Source: an uncultured Chloroflexota bacterium (GTDB lineage Bacteria; Chloroflexota; Anaerolineae; Aggregatilineales; Phototrophicaceae). From it: 64,000 bases of DNA. The notes beneath the pieces were generated by a model. The model was not told the origin of the DNA and ran no database searches. It saw only the letters and a list, made by a program, of their open reading frames with translations. The stretch is taken from positions 10,294-74,293 of the forward strand of contig CALJKV010000008.1 of assembly GCA_937974245.1 (NCBI GenBank), written 5' to 3'. This document shows positions 52,347-61,923 of this stretch, piece after piece. The number at the start of each line of letters is the position of its first letter. Within the stretch, counting starts at the first letter, position 1. A program made the position numbers and the translations under genes.

Positions 52347-54557
52347 CTATCCCCGCAGGAGGCGAGCAATCAAGCCGCTATAGCGTTCAGCGACTTTATT
52401 ATTCTGCACAGCGATGGCAACGGCGCGATACGTCCCCACCAATATCACCACCTCCCGCGCCCGTGTGATGGCGGTATACACGAGGTTGCGCTGGAGCATC
52501 ATGTAATGCTGCGTCATGAGCGGCAGCACCACCACCGGGTACTCTCCGCCCTGGCTGCGGTGGGTGCTGATGCAGTAGGCATGCGTCAGGTCGTCCGTCT
52601 CCGACCAGTCATAGTCAATATAGCGACCGTCTATGATGACTTCCAGCGAACTACCCTCAAAGTCTATCGCATTGATACGCCCGATGTCACCATTGAACAC
52701 ATCTTTGTCGTAGTTATTGCGTACCTGCATCACTTTGTCCCCGGCACGGAAAAGACGGCCACCGAGCTTCTTTTCCGCCTGCCGCGTTGAGCCATTGAGA
52801 GCCTTCTGCAAGCGTTCGTTGAGGGCATTGACGCCAATCGGGCCCCGATACATGGGCGCGATCACCTGCACCTGGTCGAGCGGGTCATAGCCGAATTTAT
52901 TGGGGATGCGGTTCTGCACAATGTCTACTACCAGGTCAGCCGCCCGCTGTGGGTCTTCCTCGCCAAAAAAGAAGAAATCGCTGCTGGTATTTTGCAGATA
53001 CGGTATTTCGCCCTGGTTGACACGATGGGCGTTTTCGACAATCACACTGTCCTCGCTCTGGCGAAAGATGGTCTTCAACCGGGTGACATGCGCCACACCG
53101 CTGTCAATCACATCGCGCAACACATTGCCCGCCCCAACACTGGGGAGCTGGTCCACATCTCCTACAAGCAGCAAATGCGATTCCGGGCGAATCGCTTTGA
53201 GCAGACTATTAAACAGTACAAGATCAAGCATAGATGTCTCGTCAACAATGATCATGTCAGCATCCAGGGGGCTATCGTCGTCATGCTCAAAACCGCCACC
53301 GGGCATCCAACCGAGCATTCGGTGAATCGTGCTGGCTGCCCAACCAGTGGCCTCGCTCAGGCGTTTCGCCGCCCGTCCGGTGGGGGATGCCAGGAGGAAA
53401 CGGCGTTTTTCGGCTGACAGCGCATTAATGACCATTTGCAGTGTCGTCGTTTTACCCGTCCCTGGCCCACCCGTCAGCACAGAGACTTTGCTGGTGAGCG
53501 CAGCTTGCACCGCGCCCTGCTGCTGTTTGGTGAGGGCAACATTGTTCTTCTTCGCCAGGGTTGCCAGAAACTTCGGCCAGTCGGTGTCGCGCCAGACTGC
53601 CATCAGGCTTGACGGACTGTTCACGAGCGCCCGCAGCCGTTCTGATGCGCCCCGTTCGGCATGATAATAAAGTGGCAGGTAGATGGCCTCAATCACCTCA
53701 CCATCGGGACTTACGAGGCGATCACTATACAAATCACCCTGGAAAACCTGCATATCCAGCAGTGCCGAGAGCCGCGCCGCGATTTCGTCGCTGGTTTCGA
53801 CTTGCAGCAGTTCGCAGGTGGTCGCAAAGAGGGACTGGCGTGGGGCGTAGGTGTGGCCGTCGGTTGCAAGCTTGTTGAGGGCGTAGTGCAGCCCGGCGCG
53901 CAGCCGGATTCGAGCATCTTTTTCCACGCCCATGCTCTGCGCAATGGTATCCGCCCGCAGGAAACCAATGCCGAACACATCATCGGCAAGTTGGTAGGGG
54001 TCCTCTTTGACGATACGCACAGTTTCTGTACCATAGGTATCGTGGATGCGAACTGCCATGCGGCTGCTGATGCCGTAGCCCTGCAAAAAAATCATCGTCT
54101 GGCGGACGACCTGGTTGGTTCTCCAGGCCTCAACCAACTGGTTGAGCAGCGCCGTTTTGACTTCCGGCACTTCCTGGATACGGTGCGGCTCGTTATCGAG
54201 GATATTGAGCGTTTCCAGCCCAAAGTGATTGACGATTTTTTCCGCGGTGCGAGGGCCAATCCCCCGGACAATACCGCTCGATAAGTAGTTGATGATACCG
54301 GTGAGTGTGGAAGGCGGAACAGGCTTGACGACCTCGGCGCGAAACTGCAGGCCATAGCGGGAGTCGTTTACCCACTGCCCCATAAACTCCACTGATTCGC
54401 CCGTGCCGAGTTCTGGCATTGAGCCAACAACTGTCACCGTACCATCACGTGCCGCTGCGTCCAGGCGAAGCTGGTCGGGCATCAACTTGAGGACGGTATA
54501 GCCGTTCTCTTCGTTATAGAAGGTGATGCGCTCAATCGCGCCGGTAAGTGTGTCCAT
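52347..54557 (-). CDS. recD2: RecD2-type ATP-dependent DNA helicase
   Basis: 736 residues. The N-terminal OB-like and helix-hairpin-helix region (GIVRGIGPRTAEKIVNHFG) marks RecD2 rather than RecD. SF1B helicase motifs: Walker A LTGGPGTGKTTTL, motif Ia LLASPTGRAAKRLSE, motif II DETSMLD, motif III LLVGDVDQLPSVGAGNVLRD, and a C-terminal motif VI YTAITRAREVVILVG. It is a 5'-3' helicase of DNA repair in bacteria that lack RecBC. Its stop is 10 bases before the murK start. No clear ribosome site precedes the ATG. Confidence 0.95.
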   Translation of the reverse strand: MDTLTGAIERITFYNEENGYTVLKLMPDQLRLDAAARDGTVTVVGSMPELGTGESVEFMGQWVNDSRYGLQFRAEVVKPVPPSTLTGIINYLSSGIVRGIGPRTAEKIVNHFGLETLNILDNEPHRIQEVPEVKTALLNQLVEAWRTNQVVRQTMIFLQGYGISSRMAVRIHDTYGTETVRIVKEDPYQLADDVFGIGFLRADTIAQSMGVEKDARIRLRAGLHYALNKLATDGHTYAPRQSLFATTCELLQVETSDEIAARLSALLDMQVFQGDLYSDRLVSPDGEVIEAIYLPLYYHAERGASERLRALVNSPSSLMAVWRDTDWPKFLATLAKKNNVALTKQQQGAVQAALTSKVSVLTGGPGTGKTTTLQMVINALSAEKRRFLLASPTGRAAKRLSEATGWAASTIHRMLGWMPGGGFEHDDDSPLDADMIIVDETSMLDLVLFNSLLKAIRPESHLLLVGDVDQLPSVGAGNVLRDVIDSGVAHVTRLKTIFRQSEDSVIVENAHRVNQGEIPYLQNTSSDFFFFGEEDPQRAADLVVDIVQNRIPNKFGYDPLDQVQVIAPMYRGPIGVNALNERLQKALNGSTRQAEKKLGGRLFRAGDKVMQVRNNYDKDVFNGDIGRINAIDFEGSSLEVIIDGRYIDYDWSETDDLTHAYCISTHRSQGGEYPVVVLPLMTQHYMMLQRNLVYTAITRAREVVILVGTYRAVAIAVQNNKVAERYSGLIARLLRG

Positions 54558-54739
54558 GTGCTTAAAGATAGCACAAAACGGTCTGTTCTGCGGCGGTGAA
54601 TTTGCTATGATTCTAGGCTATTCTTTGGCATGAGAACTCACACCCTATCTGGCTCTATTGGACTTAAGTGGACATACATGGGGACAGGGCAGACGACTAC
54701 GCTTGAGAAAATGATCCGATTGTTGAGGGAGACGATTCT

Positions 54740-55651
54740 ATGGCAACCAACGGGGCAAATCAAAACGGTCAGCAGACCGGAACTGAAGCAGTGAAGCGCG
54801 GCCTGGCGCAGATGCTCAAGGGCGGCGTGATTATGGATGTGGTGACACCAGAACACGCAAAGATCGCGGAAGACGCCGGGGCGTGTGCGGTGATGGCGTT
54901 AGAGCGCGTTCCGGCTGATATTCGCACAACCGGGGGTGTAGCCCGGATGAGCGACCCGGATATGATTGATGGCATTATGAAGGCCGTGTCGATTCCTGTC
55001 ATGGCGAAAGCGCGTATCGGGCATTTTGTCGAGGCGCAGATTTTGCAGGCGATGGGCGTGGACTACATTGACGAGAGCGAAGTCCTCACCCCTGCCGATG
55101 AGGAACATCATATCAACAAGCACAAGTTCACAGTGCCATTCGTATGCGGTTGCCGTAACCTGGGCGAGGCGCTGCGGCGGATTACTGAAGGCGCGGCGAT
55201 GATCCGTACCAAAGGCGAGGCCGGTACGGGTGACGTCGTGGAAGCGGTGCGCCATGCGCGAACGATCAATGGGGAAATCCGCCGGATCAGTGCAATGGAT
55301 GAGGATGAACTCTTCACTTACGCCAAGAACATTCAAGCCCCCTATGCCCTCGTGAAAGAGACAGCGGAACTGGGGCGCCTGCCGGTGGTTAACTTCGCAG
55401 CGGGCGGTGTGGCGACCCCGGCGGATGCGGCATTGATGATGCAGTTGGGCGTCGATGGTGTGTTTGTGGGTAGCGGTATCTTCAAGAGTGGCGACCCGGC
55501 CAAGCGTGCCAAAGCCATTGTGGAAGCCGTCACACACTACGATAACCCGGATATTCTGGTCAAGGTCAGCCGCAACCTGGGTGAAGCGATGGTCGGCATC
55601 AGTGTCAGCGCCATGCCGGATGCGGATAAAATCGCAGGTCGTGGTTGGTAA
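54740..55651 (+). CDS. pdxS: Pyridoxal 5'-phosphate synthase lyase subunit PdxS
   Basis: 303 residues, (beta/alpha)8 barrel. [22 protein letters not shown], the catalytic Lys in [18 protein letters not shown], and the second Lys in [11 protein letters not shown] are all present, as is [14 protein letters not shown]. It joins ribose 5-phosphate, glyceraldehyde 3-phosphate and ammonia to pyridoxal phosphate. GAGGGAGACG precedes the ATG. The glutaminase partner PdxT is not adjacent. A terminator follows. Confidence 0.97.
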   Translation: MATNGANQNGQQTGTEAVKRGLAQMLKGGVIMDVVTPEHAKIAEDAGACAVMALERVPADIRTTGGVARMSDPDMIDGIMKAVSIPVMAKARIGHFVEAQILQAMGVDYIDESEVLTPADEEHHINKHKFTVPFVCGCRNLGEALRRITEGAAMIRTKGEAGTGDVVEAVRHARTINGEIRRISAMDEDELFTYAKNIQAPYALVKETAELGRLPVVNFAAGGVATPADAALMMQLGVDGVFVGSGIFKSGDPAKRAKAIVEAVTHYDNPDILVKVSRNLGEAMVGISVSAMPDADKIAGRGW

Positions 55652-55685
55652 CGCACCAGATCAACACATTCCCAGTAAGTGAGTC

Positions 55686-55717
55686 AATGGGTGCCAATCG
55701 CGCACCCATTTTGTTTT
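55686..55717 (+). terminator. Terminator after pdxS
   Basis: Nine-bp stem AATGGGTGC / GCACCCATT (55686-55694 and 55702-55710), loop CAATCGC, followed by TTGTTTT. Confidence 0.83.
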
Positions 55718-55912
55718 ACCCCATCCATATTGGAAGCAAGTCCGTCAAATTTACAGCTCTTCCGCATTTTATGTAGAGGCAATATGTGGATAAGCCAGGG
55801 CTATCGCTTTCAGTGATAGAGATGGACTCATGCGGTTTCCATCCTATATGATTGGTGGTGATTCAAGACATGGACACACTTTTATCATGTAATCTATAGG
55901 AGCAACAGATTA

Positions 55913-57043
55913 ATGATAGGCAAATACATGATACGCCGAAGTGCAAGGTTCGCGGTATTTATCGGGGCACTTATTTTGGTCACGCCCATCCTGACCAGCA
56001 TCGCGCAGTCTAATGGTCTTAACCTGATCCAGACAGCTGAATATGACATCGGTTTTGACTGCCCGGTAACGTCGGCGCTCAACCCAACGGGGACAAGTCT
56101 ATGGGTATTGATGGACAACTGTTTCCAGTTCAACTATTCCCTGCATGTCTATGACATCACCGATGGGACACAGCTTAACGAGGACGATTATGCCAATGCA
56201 TTGGTGGGTCTTGCCGATCCCGATGTCTATGTCGATCCATTTATCATCCCGATGGCATTCACCCCGGAGGGCGACCTCAGTATTCGTTACACCAACACGC
56301 AAACTTATGAGAGTTTCAACCTGCTTATCCCACTGGCAACCGGCGGCGAAGCGACAACCGCGGCGAATGCAACCTACGATGCATTTCTTGCCCAATACAG
56401 TGATTATCCTGACTTTTCCGTCTACAGCCCGGATCATACCCGTGTCGTGGCGATTGCGACTGGCGGGACGAGTTTCCACGTCCTTGATATCCAGACACAG
56501 ACCGAAATCGCCGAAATCGCCGTCGAGGGTGGCACAGATTCTGCGTTGGCACAGTTTTCGGCAAGTGGGACGCGATTAGAGATTACCTACCTTAATAACC
56601 CGGACGATCCGAACGATTACTCCTCGACATTGCTCATCTACAGTCTCCCAGATGGCGAACTGCTTCAGCAATATCAAGTGCCATCCCCGGCTGCTTGGGT
56701 AAGCCCTGATGGAGCTTATGCCGCTGTCAATCTGTATAGCAATAACATCGGTGATCTGAATGAACTTGTCGTGATTGATTTGGAGACAGGTTTTACCAGT
56801 GCAGCGTCAAACCTGGATGAAGACCCCGCCCCGGTGACGACCTGCCGGAACAATGGTAACGACGTGAGCGATGTTGGGTTTATGACTGATGGGCGTTTCA
56901 GTTTCCCAGGCCTGCATTGGCTGCCTGACAGTTCTGGCCTGGTGATGCCATTATCCTACGGTGGTGACGGCGCGGAAGGGGGTAGCACATGTATTTTCAA
57001 CTACAGCCGCCTGCGCACCTATATGGTCGAAAAAACGGACTAA
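55913..57043 (+). CDS. Secreted hypothetical protein, probable beta-propeller
   Basis: 376 residues, AGGAGCAACAG upstream. An N-terminal signal (FAVFIGALILVTPILTSIAQS) leads to a mature part with repeated blocks such as FSVYSPDHTRVVAIATGG, FHVLDIQTQTEIAEIAV, AQFSASGTRLEITYL and AAWVSPDGAYAAVNLY, the pattern of WD40/lactonase-like propeller blades. No catalytic motif is recognised. Four Cys could form disulfides outside the cell. Function unknown. Confidence 0.65.
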   Translation: MIGKYMIRRSARFAVFIGALILVTPILTSIAQSNGLNLIQTAEYDIGFDCPVTSALNPTGTSLWVLMDNCFQFNYSLHVYDITDGTQLNEDDYANALVGLADPDVYVDPFIIPMAFTPEGDLSIRYTNTQTYESFNLLIPLATGGEATTAANATYDAFLAQYSDYPDFSVYSPDHTRVVAIATGGTSFHVLDIQTQTEIAEIAVEGGTDSALAQFSASGTRLEITYLNNPDDPNDYSSTLLIYSLPDGELLQQYQVPSPAAWVSPDGAYAAVNLYSNNIGDLNELVVIDLETGFTSAASNLDEDPAPVTTCRNNGNDVSDVGFMTDGRFSFPGLHWLPDSSGLVMPLSYGGDGAEGGSTCIFNYSRLRTYMVEKTD

Positions 57044-57391
57044 ACCACCACGAAAACCTTGTTGCAGGCGGCTTGGATGAGCTATTTGGCTGGTTCCAGC
57101 TCTATTTCACGATCCACAGTACAGGTTCCGCCACTTTGATTCTACATCAATTGCGGAAGACCCGAATTTACACAGTCGTTAGTGGGGGCAAAAGGTGATT
57201 GGGCATCGAGCATTTCTGCTGTAACCAGCACATCGTTCTGAGGATGCTGGATAAACGAAATTCACCGGTTTTGGCTTAGCCGCATCATAGGGTCAGAGAG
57301 CAATGTTTCAATGTCCCGGCTGGTTTGTATAGATCGGGTTACAGTAAAATGGTGTCTCAATCTTGCCCCTTCAACAACGGAGCCCCAGTTC
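57044..57391. other. Intergenic region before lgt, no clear feature
   Basis: 348 bases between the propeller-like gene and lgt. A frame open from 57311 runs into lgt but has no ribosome site before 57392. I see no hairpin or promoter worth naming. Confidence 0.4.
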
Positions 57392-58156
57392 ATGCCCGAA
57401 CCCTTTACCCAGATCGGCGGCACAACCTACCATACCTATACCCTGCTGCTGGCGTTGTCTATCGTCGTAAGCGCCGGAGCTGGCGTACTGCGACTGCGCG
57501 GTAGGTACTCAGCGGGCAAAGTAGCTGATGCATACCTGGCGGCGCTGCTATTGGGCATCGTCGGGGCGCGGGCGGAACATGTCTTACTGCACTGGAATCA
57601 TTTTGGGGAAAACGTGGTCGACATCACGAACCTGTATACTGGCGGGCTGAACTGGCACGGCGCGATACTTGGAGGGCTGGTCGGCCTGTACCTGGTATCC
57701 CGTTGGCACGGACTGAACTTCCCCCAACTGCGCGATTCGCTCGTGCTGGCCCTACCATTGATCGCCTTCGGTGCGTGGTGGGGCTGCGGCGCATCACATT
57801 GCGCCTATGGCCGCGAAGTGACAACGCTGGCCGATTATCCGGCGTGGGTCGCTGCCGAGAGCGCTGATGTATACGGAATTGTTCTGCCACGTTATAATAC
57901 ACAGGTGTTCGGCATCATACTCGCTCTAGCCGGATTGGTCTTCGCCGGGCTGCTGGTCTGGCGGGACTGGATACCGTCAAGACGATTCTGGTCGGTGCTG
58001 GCACTATTAGCCGCCGGACAGTTCATCGTCGGTTTTTTCCGAGATGACTCGATGTATACGATGGCCGGGCTGCGGGCTGACCAGTGCCTTGATGCATTGG
58101 TGTTCGCCTGGGCAGGTATCAGTGGTATTCAGGTGAAAGTCAAACGTGCTGGATAA
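57392..58156 (+). CDS. lgt: Prolipoprotein diacylglyceryl transferase family protein (Lgt-like)
   Basis: 254 residues from ATG at 57392 (GGAG nine bases before). About seven hydrophobic helices. GARAEHVLLHW and GGLNWHGAILGGLVGLYL match conserved Lgt blocks (the GARxxYV and GGLSWHGG regions), and GCGASHCAYGRE and TQVFGIILAL lie at the positions of the later motifs. Lgt puts diacylglycerol on the lipobox Cys, which fits the lipoproteins seen in the window. Some canonical residues differ, so it could be a divergent paralogue. Confidence 0.8.
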   Translation: MPEPFTQIGGTTYHTYTLLLALSIVVSAGAGVLRLRGRYSAGKVADAYLAALLLGIVGARAEHVLLHWNHFGENVVDITNLYTGGLNWHGAILGGLVGLYLVSRWHGLNFPQLRDSLVLALPLIAFGAWWGCGASHCAYGREVTTLADYPAWVAAESADVYGIVLPRYNTQVFGIILALAGLVFAGLLVWRDWIPSRRFWSVLALLAAGQFIVGFFRDDSMYTMAGLRADQCLDALVFAWAGISGIQVKVKRAG

Positions 58157-58227
58157 ACGGAGTGGATTTTCTGCTGTAAACCCGGTGCTTTTACTCGGCA
58201 CTTTGAACTTTTTGAGGAACGTCCATC

Positions 58228-60612
58228 ATGAAGGAATATGATCTGATTGTTCGCAACGGCATAATTTACGATGGAGATGGTGGAGTACCGTTCAAAGGTG
58301 ATGTCGCGGTCAATGGCGATATCATCGCGGCGGTGGGCGATCTGGGCGAAGCACACGGCAAAACCGAAGTCGATGCCGGGGGACAGGCAGTCGCCCCCGG
58401 TTTTATCAACATGCTCAGTTGGTCGGTGGAATCGCTGATTCAAGATGGCCGGTCACAGAGCGAGATTCGCCAGGGCGTGACACTGGAAGTCATGGGCGAA
58501 GGCTCATCTATGGGGCCGCTTAATGAACAGATGAAGCGGGATGGCCCCGGAACATTCCTCCAACAGGGGGATATTCAGTACGATGTCGAGTGGGCGACAT
58601 TAGGCGAGTACCTGGAGTATCTGGAAAAACGCGGTGTATCGTGTAATGTTGCCTCGTTCGTCGGCACGTCCACCGTGCGGATTCACGTCATGGGATATGA
58701 TGACCGACCAGCCGACTGGGAAAAAGATGTCATACCCATGCGTGATCTTGTCCGGCAGGCGATGGAAGAAGGCGCGGTTGGCCTGTCGTCAGCCCTGATC
58801 TACCCACCCGCCTCGTATGCTGATACGAACGAACTCATCTACCTGGCGGAGATTGTCTCGGCTTATGATGGGCTATACATCTCCCATATCCGTAATGAGG
58901 GCAGCGCGATACTAGAGGCACTGGACGAATTCCATGATATCGTCGCACGAGCGGATGTGCGGGGCGAGATTTACCACCTCAAACTGGCCGGGCAATCGAA
59001 TTGGGATAAGCTGGATAAGGTGATTGACTTCATCGAATCCTGCCGAAAGGATGACGGGTTACAAATCACCGCTGATATGTACCCTTACCCCTATTCCGGT
59101 ACAGGATTGGCTTCTTGTCTGCCACCCTGGGTACATGATGGCGGCCATACAGCGATGATTGGCCGGCTGAAAGACCCGGTGACCCGCGAACGTATCAGGC
59201 GGGAGATGAACCAGCCCAGCCTTGAGTGGGAGAATATGTATCTTGAAAACGGGCCGGAGCGGATTCTGCTGGCAGGTTTTAAGCAGGACACGATGAAACC
59301 CCTTACCGGCAGGTACCTGGCCGAGATCGCTACGGAACGTGGCACACTTCCAGAAGATACGCTCATGGATTTAATCATCGAGGATGATAGCCGTATCTTT
59401 ACGGTGTACTTCAGCATGTCGGAAGACAATGTGAAACGCATCATGGCACTTCCCTGGATGAGCTTCTGTTCTGACGCCGAGTCACAAGCACCGGAAGGGG
59501 TATTCCTCAAGTCGAACCCGCACCCCCGCGCTTACGGAGCGTTCGCCCGCATCCTGGGCAAATACGCTCGTGACGAGGGGGTGATGCCGTTGGAAGATGC
59601 TATCCACCGACTGACAGCATTCCCGGCGGCCAACCTCAAAATTGACCGCCGTGGGTCACTCAAGGCCGGTTATTTTGCCGACATGGTGGTGTTCGACCCG
59701 GCGCAGGTGCAGGACCACGCGACACCGGAGCGTCCGCACCAGTATGCCGTCGGTATGACGCATGTCTTCGTCAACGGCGTGCAGGTGCTTAAAGACGGGG
59801 AACACACCGGTGCGAAACCAGGGCGTGTCGTGCGCGGGCCGGGCTACGGCAAGAAACCGTTCCGCCATGAGTACCCGGAAAAACTGCATCCACTGCTGAA
59901 GGTCGGCGACAAATACAACCGGAATTACACCGAATTTGAGATAGGCCGCGCGTATATCCCGGACCTAATCCGCATGGCGACCGATGCGCGACTACACTTA
60001 TGGGAGGAAGACCGCCCCGAATACTATGCCCCGGTTCATGCCTGGCGCCGGCTGGGACAGCTCCGCGCGGTGGAAGCCGCCCAACCACTGACGCAGATAT
60101 TCAGCTATTACCGGTTGGATGCAGTGACGGAACTGCCGGAAGTCTACGAGATGATTGGCCCGCCGGCGATCCCCGCCCTGAAAAGCTACCTGGAACAGCC
60201 CTGGCACGATGCGATGTCACAGATGCAGGCGGTGGCCTGCCTGCGAAACATCGCCACTTCCGCCAACGCGATGATGTACACTGTCTGCGAAGCCATCCTG
60301 ATCGAGAAGCTCAAGCAGTATGAGACGAATAATCCGGTGGTCAACTCGTCCCTGGTGCTGGCACTCATCACACTGAAAAGTGAAAACGCGGCCCCGGTGA
60401 TAATCGAAGCCTACCAGTCCGGGCGTGTAGTTGAAGAAATGACCGGCCCGTTCCAGGATATCCAGAAACGCCTGGGACTCCGGTGGTTGACGGATGACGA
60501 ACGCCGGCGCATGACGGGCGAAGATGATGCAGCAGGGGGCGGCGCGAAAAAGAAGCCGAAACATAAACCCGGCCTCAAACCGAAGAAATCCAGCAAGAAA
60601 AAAAGGCGGTAA
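58228..60612 (+). CDS. D-aminoacylase-related amidohydrolase with C-terminal helical repeats and basic tail
   Basis: 794 residues, GAGGAACG upstream. The first 540 residues are the N-acyl-D-amino-acid deacylase fold (YDLIVRNGIIYDGDG start). Metal-site residues His220 (YISHIRNEG), His250 (IYHLKLAG) and Asp416 (FCSDAES) remain, but the usual HxH after PGFI is NMLSW (residues 61-65) and the Cys of the NCG loop is replaced in VMGEGSSMGP. Residues about 590-740 look like HEAT-type helices. The last 25 residues are Lys-rich with some Pro. The domain is likely an altered or non-standard hydrolase; the substrate is unknown. It may be co-transcribed with the NAD synthesis genes that follow. Confidence 0.8.
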   Translation: MKEYDLIVRNGIIYDGDGGVPFKGDVAVNGDIIAAVGDLGEAHGKTEVDAGGQAVAPGFINMLSWSVESLIQDGRSQSEIRQGVTLEVMGEGSSMGPLNEQMKRDGPGTFLQQGDIQYDVEWATLGEYLEYLEKRGVSCNVASFVGTSTVRIHVMGYDDRPADWEKDVIPMRDLVRQAMEEGAVGLSSALIYPPASYADTNELIYLAEIVSAYDGLYISHIRNEGSAILEALDEFHDIVARADVRGEIYHLKLAGQSNWDKLDKVIDFIESCRKDDGLQITADMYPYPYSGTGLASCLPPWVHDGGHTAMIGRLKDPVTRERIRREMNQPSLEWENMYLENGPERILLAGFKQDTMKPLTGRYLAEIATERGTLPEDTLMDLIIEDDSRIFTVYFSMSEDNVKRIMALPWMSFCSDAESQAPEGVFLKSNPHPRAYGAFARILGKYARDEGVMPLEDAIHRLTAFPAANLKIDRRGSLKAGYFADMVVFDPAQVQDHATPERPHQYAVGMTHVFVNGVQVLKDGEHTGAKPGRVVRGPGYGKKPFRHEYPEKLHPLLKVGDKYNRNYTEFEIGRAYIPDLIRMATDARLHLWEEDRPEYYAPVHAWRRLGQLRAVEAAQPLTQIFSYYRLDAVTELPEVYEMIGPPAIPALKSYLEQPWHDAMSQMQAVACLRNIATSANAMMYTVCEAILIEKLKQYETNNPVVNSSLVLALITLKSENAAPVIIEAYQSGRVVEEMTGPFQDIQKRLGLRWLTDDERRRMTGEDDAAGGGAKKKPKHKPGLKPKKSSKKKRR

Positions 60613-60692
60613 TTCCAGCCATATTGTGAGATACTCACTATAATGTGCCAGGCAAGGTCAGGGCTACCAGACCTCATCACAAGGAGAAGTTT

Positions 60693-61550
60693 ATGCGCCT
60701 GAAAGTCGGACTCGCGCAAATATACCCGAAGCTGGGCGATGTCCCGGCCAACCTGAAAAAGCACTGCGACTATATCGAGCAGGCCAGAAAACAGGGCGCC
60801 GATCTGGTGATCTTCCCGGAACTTTCGCTGACAGGCTATCAGGTGCAAGACCTGGTACCAGAACTCGCCATCCGCGCAAGCCGGGATGATGCGACTTTCC
60901 GGACACTGTTGGACGCCAGCCAGGACATTGACATCATGTTTGGCTTCGTCTCGGAGGATAAACGCGAACGCTTCTATACCGCCAGCGCGTATCTCTCTGG
61001 TGGGGAGTGCCTGCATGTTCACAACAAGCTCTACCTGCCGACCTATGCGATGTTCGACGAAGGCCGTTACTTCGACCAGGGCGAGAACGCCCGCGCCTTT
61101 GATACCCGATTTGGCCGGGTGGGGATGCTCATCTGCGAGGATTTCTGGCATATGTCCCCCCCCTATCTGCTATGGTTGGATGGCGCGGACATTCTCCTCT
61201 TTCACAGTGCCAGCCCCAGCCGGGGACTTGATAGCGGTGACAGACTGGCCGGGACACGCTGGGTCGAATTGGTCAACCAGGCCTATGGCAGTATGTTCAC
61301 CAACTATGTGATCCACTGTAACCGGGTAGGCTATGAAGACGGCAAGAGTTTCTGGGGCGGATCGTCTATCGTCGGGCCGGACGGGGAATTTCTGGCGCAG
61401 GGGCCGTATTTTGAAGAAGCCCTCGTCATCCACGAAATTGACCTCAATCAACTGCACCGCACGCGCAGCCGCCTGCCCTTGCTCCGTGACGAGCGCCCGG
61501 ATATGGTTTTGCGAGAATTAGGGCGTATCCAGCGCCGGGATAGTGAATAG
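60693..61550 (+). CDS. Nitrilase-superfamily amidase, probable glutaminase partner of NadE
   Basis: 285 residues from ATG at 60693 with AAGGAGAAG upstream. The carbon-nitrogen hydrolase triad is complete: Glu in VIFPELSLTGYQ, Lys in HNKLYLPTYAMFDE, Cys in GMLICEDFWHMS. The sequence resembles the N-terminal glutaminase domain of glutamine-dependent NAD synthetase, here a separate protein. It likely supplies ammonia to NadE two genes downstream. Its stop overlaps the next start by one base. Confidence 0.85.
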   Translation: MRLKVGLAQIYPKLGDVPANLKKHCDYIEQARKQGADLVIFPELSLTGYQVQDLVPELAIRASRDDATFRTLLDASQDIDIMFGFVSEDKRERFYTASAYLSGGECLHVHNKLYLPTYAMFDEGRYFDQGENARAFDTRFGRVGMLICEDFWHMSPPYLLWLDGADILLFHSASPSRGLDSGDRLAGTRWVELVNQAYGSMFTNYVIHCNRVGYEDGKSFWGGSSIVGPDGEFLAQGPYFEEALVIHEIDLNQLHRTRSRLPLLRDERPDMVLRELGRIQRRDSE

Positions 61551-61909
61551 TGGAATACATTGACCTCAAAACCGCGCTGGCATTGAGCAGCGCCGGGAAG
61601 CGCTTTATCGCCCAGATGACACTGTACAACAGCGGAAACCTTGACCGGCTGGCGACGTTTATCGCGGAAAGCTACACACCGGAGCAGTTAGCGGAACAGC
61701 CCGCCGCTGACCGACTGGCGGCTATGCAACAGGCTCAGAATGAGGCCGGGCGGCTACGGATCTTCCACCATATTTCGGTGGATGATTACCGGGTCGTCCT
61801 GCTGCTCCAGAATCAAGGCGGCGACCTGTTCTACAACCGCCTGAAGGTATCCGAGGACTACCCGCACCTGATTACCCAATATATCCACCGCCCGCACGGG
61901 GCAGGCTAA
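61550..61909 (+). CDS. Small conserved-looking hypothetical protein between the two NAD synthetase parts
   Basis: 119 residues, GTG start overlapping the preceding stop by one base, which argues for a real, coupled gene. No signal peptide, no Cys. The pattern DRLATFIAESYTPEQLAEQ ... RLRIFHHISVDDYRVVLLLQNQGGDLFYNRLKVSEDYPHLI suggests an alpha plus beta domain like SnoaL/NTF2-type folds, but I do not recognise the family. Position suggests a role linked to the glutaminase-NadE pair. Confidence 0.7.
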   Translation: MEYIDLKTALALSSAGKRFIAQMTLYNSGNLDRLATFIAESYTPEQLAEQPAADRLAAMQQAQNEAGRLRIFHHISVDDYRVVLLLQNQGGDLFYNRLKVSEDYPHLITQYIHRPHGAG

Positions 61910-61923
61910 AGGGGAACCGACCC

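Noticed and set aside
57311..57391. Longer N-terminus for the Lgt-like protein
   Set aside because: No ribosome site at the earlier start and the extra 27 residues are not membrane-like; GGAG precedes the ATG at 57392.
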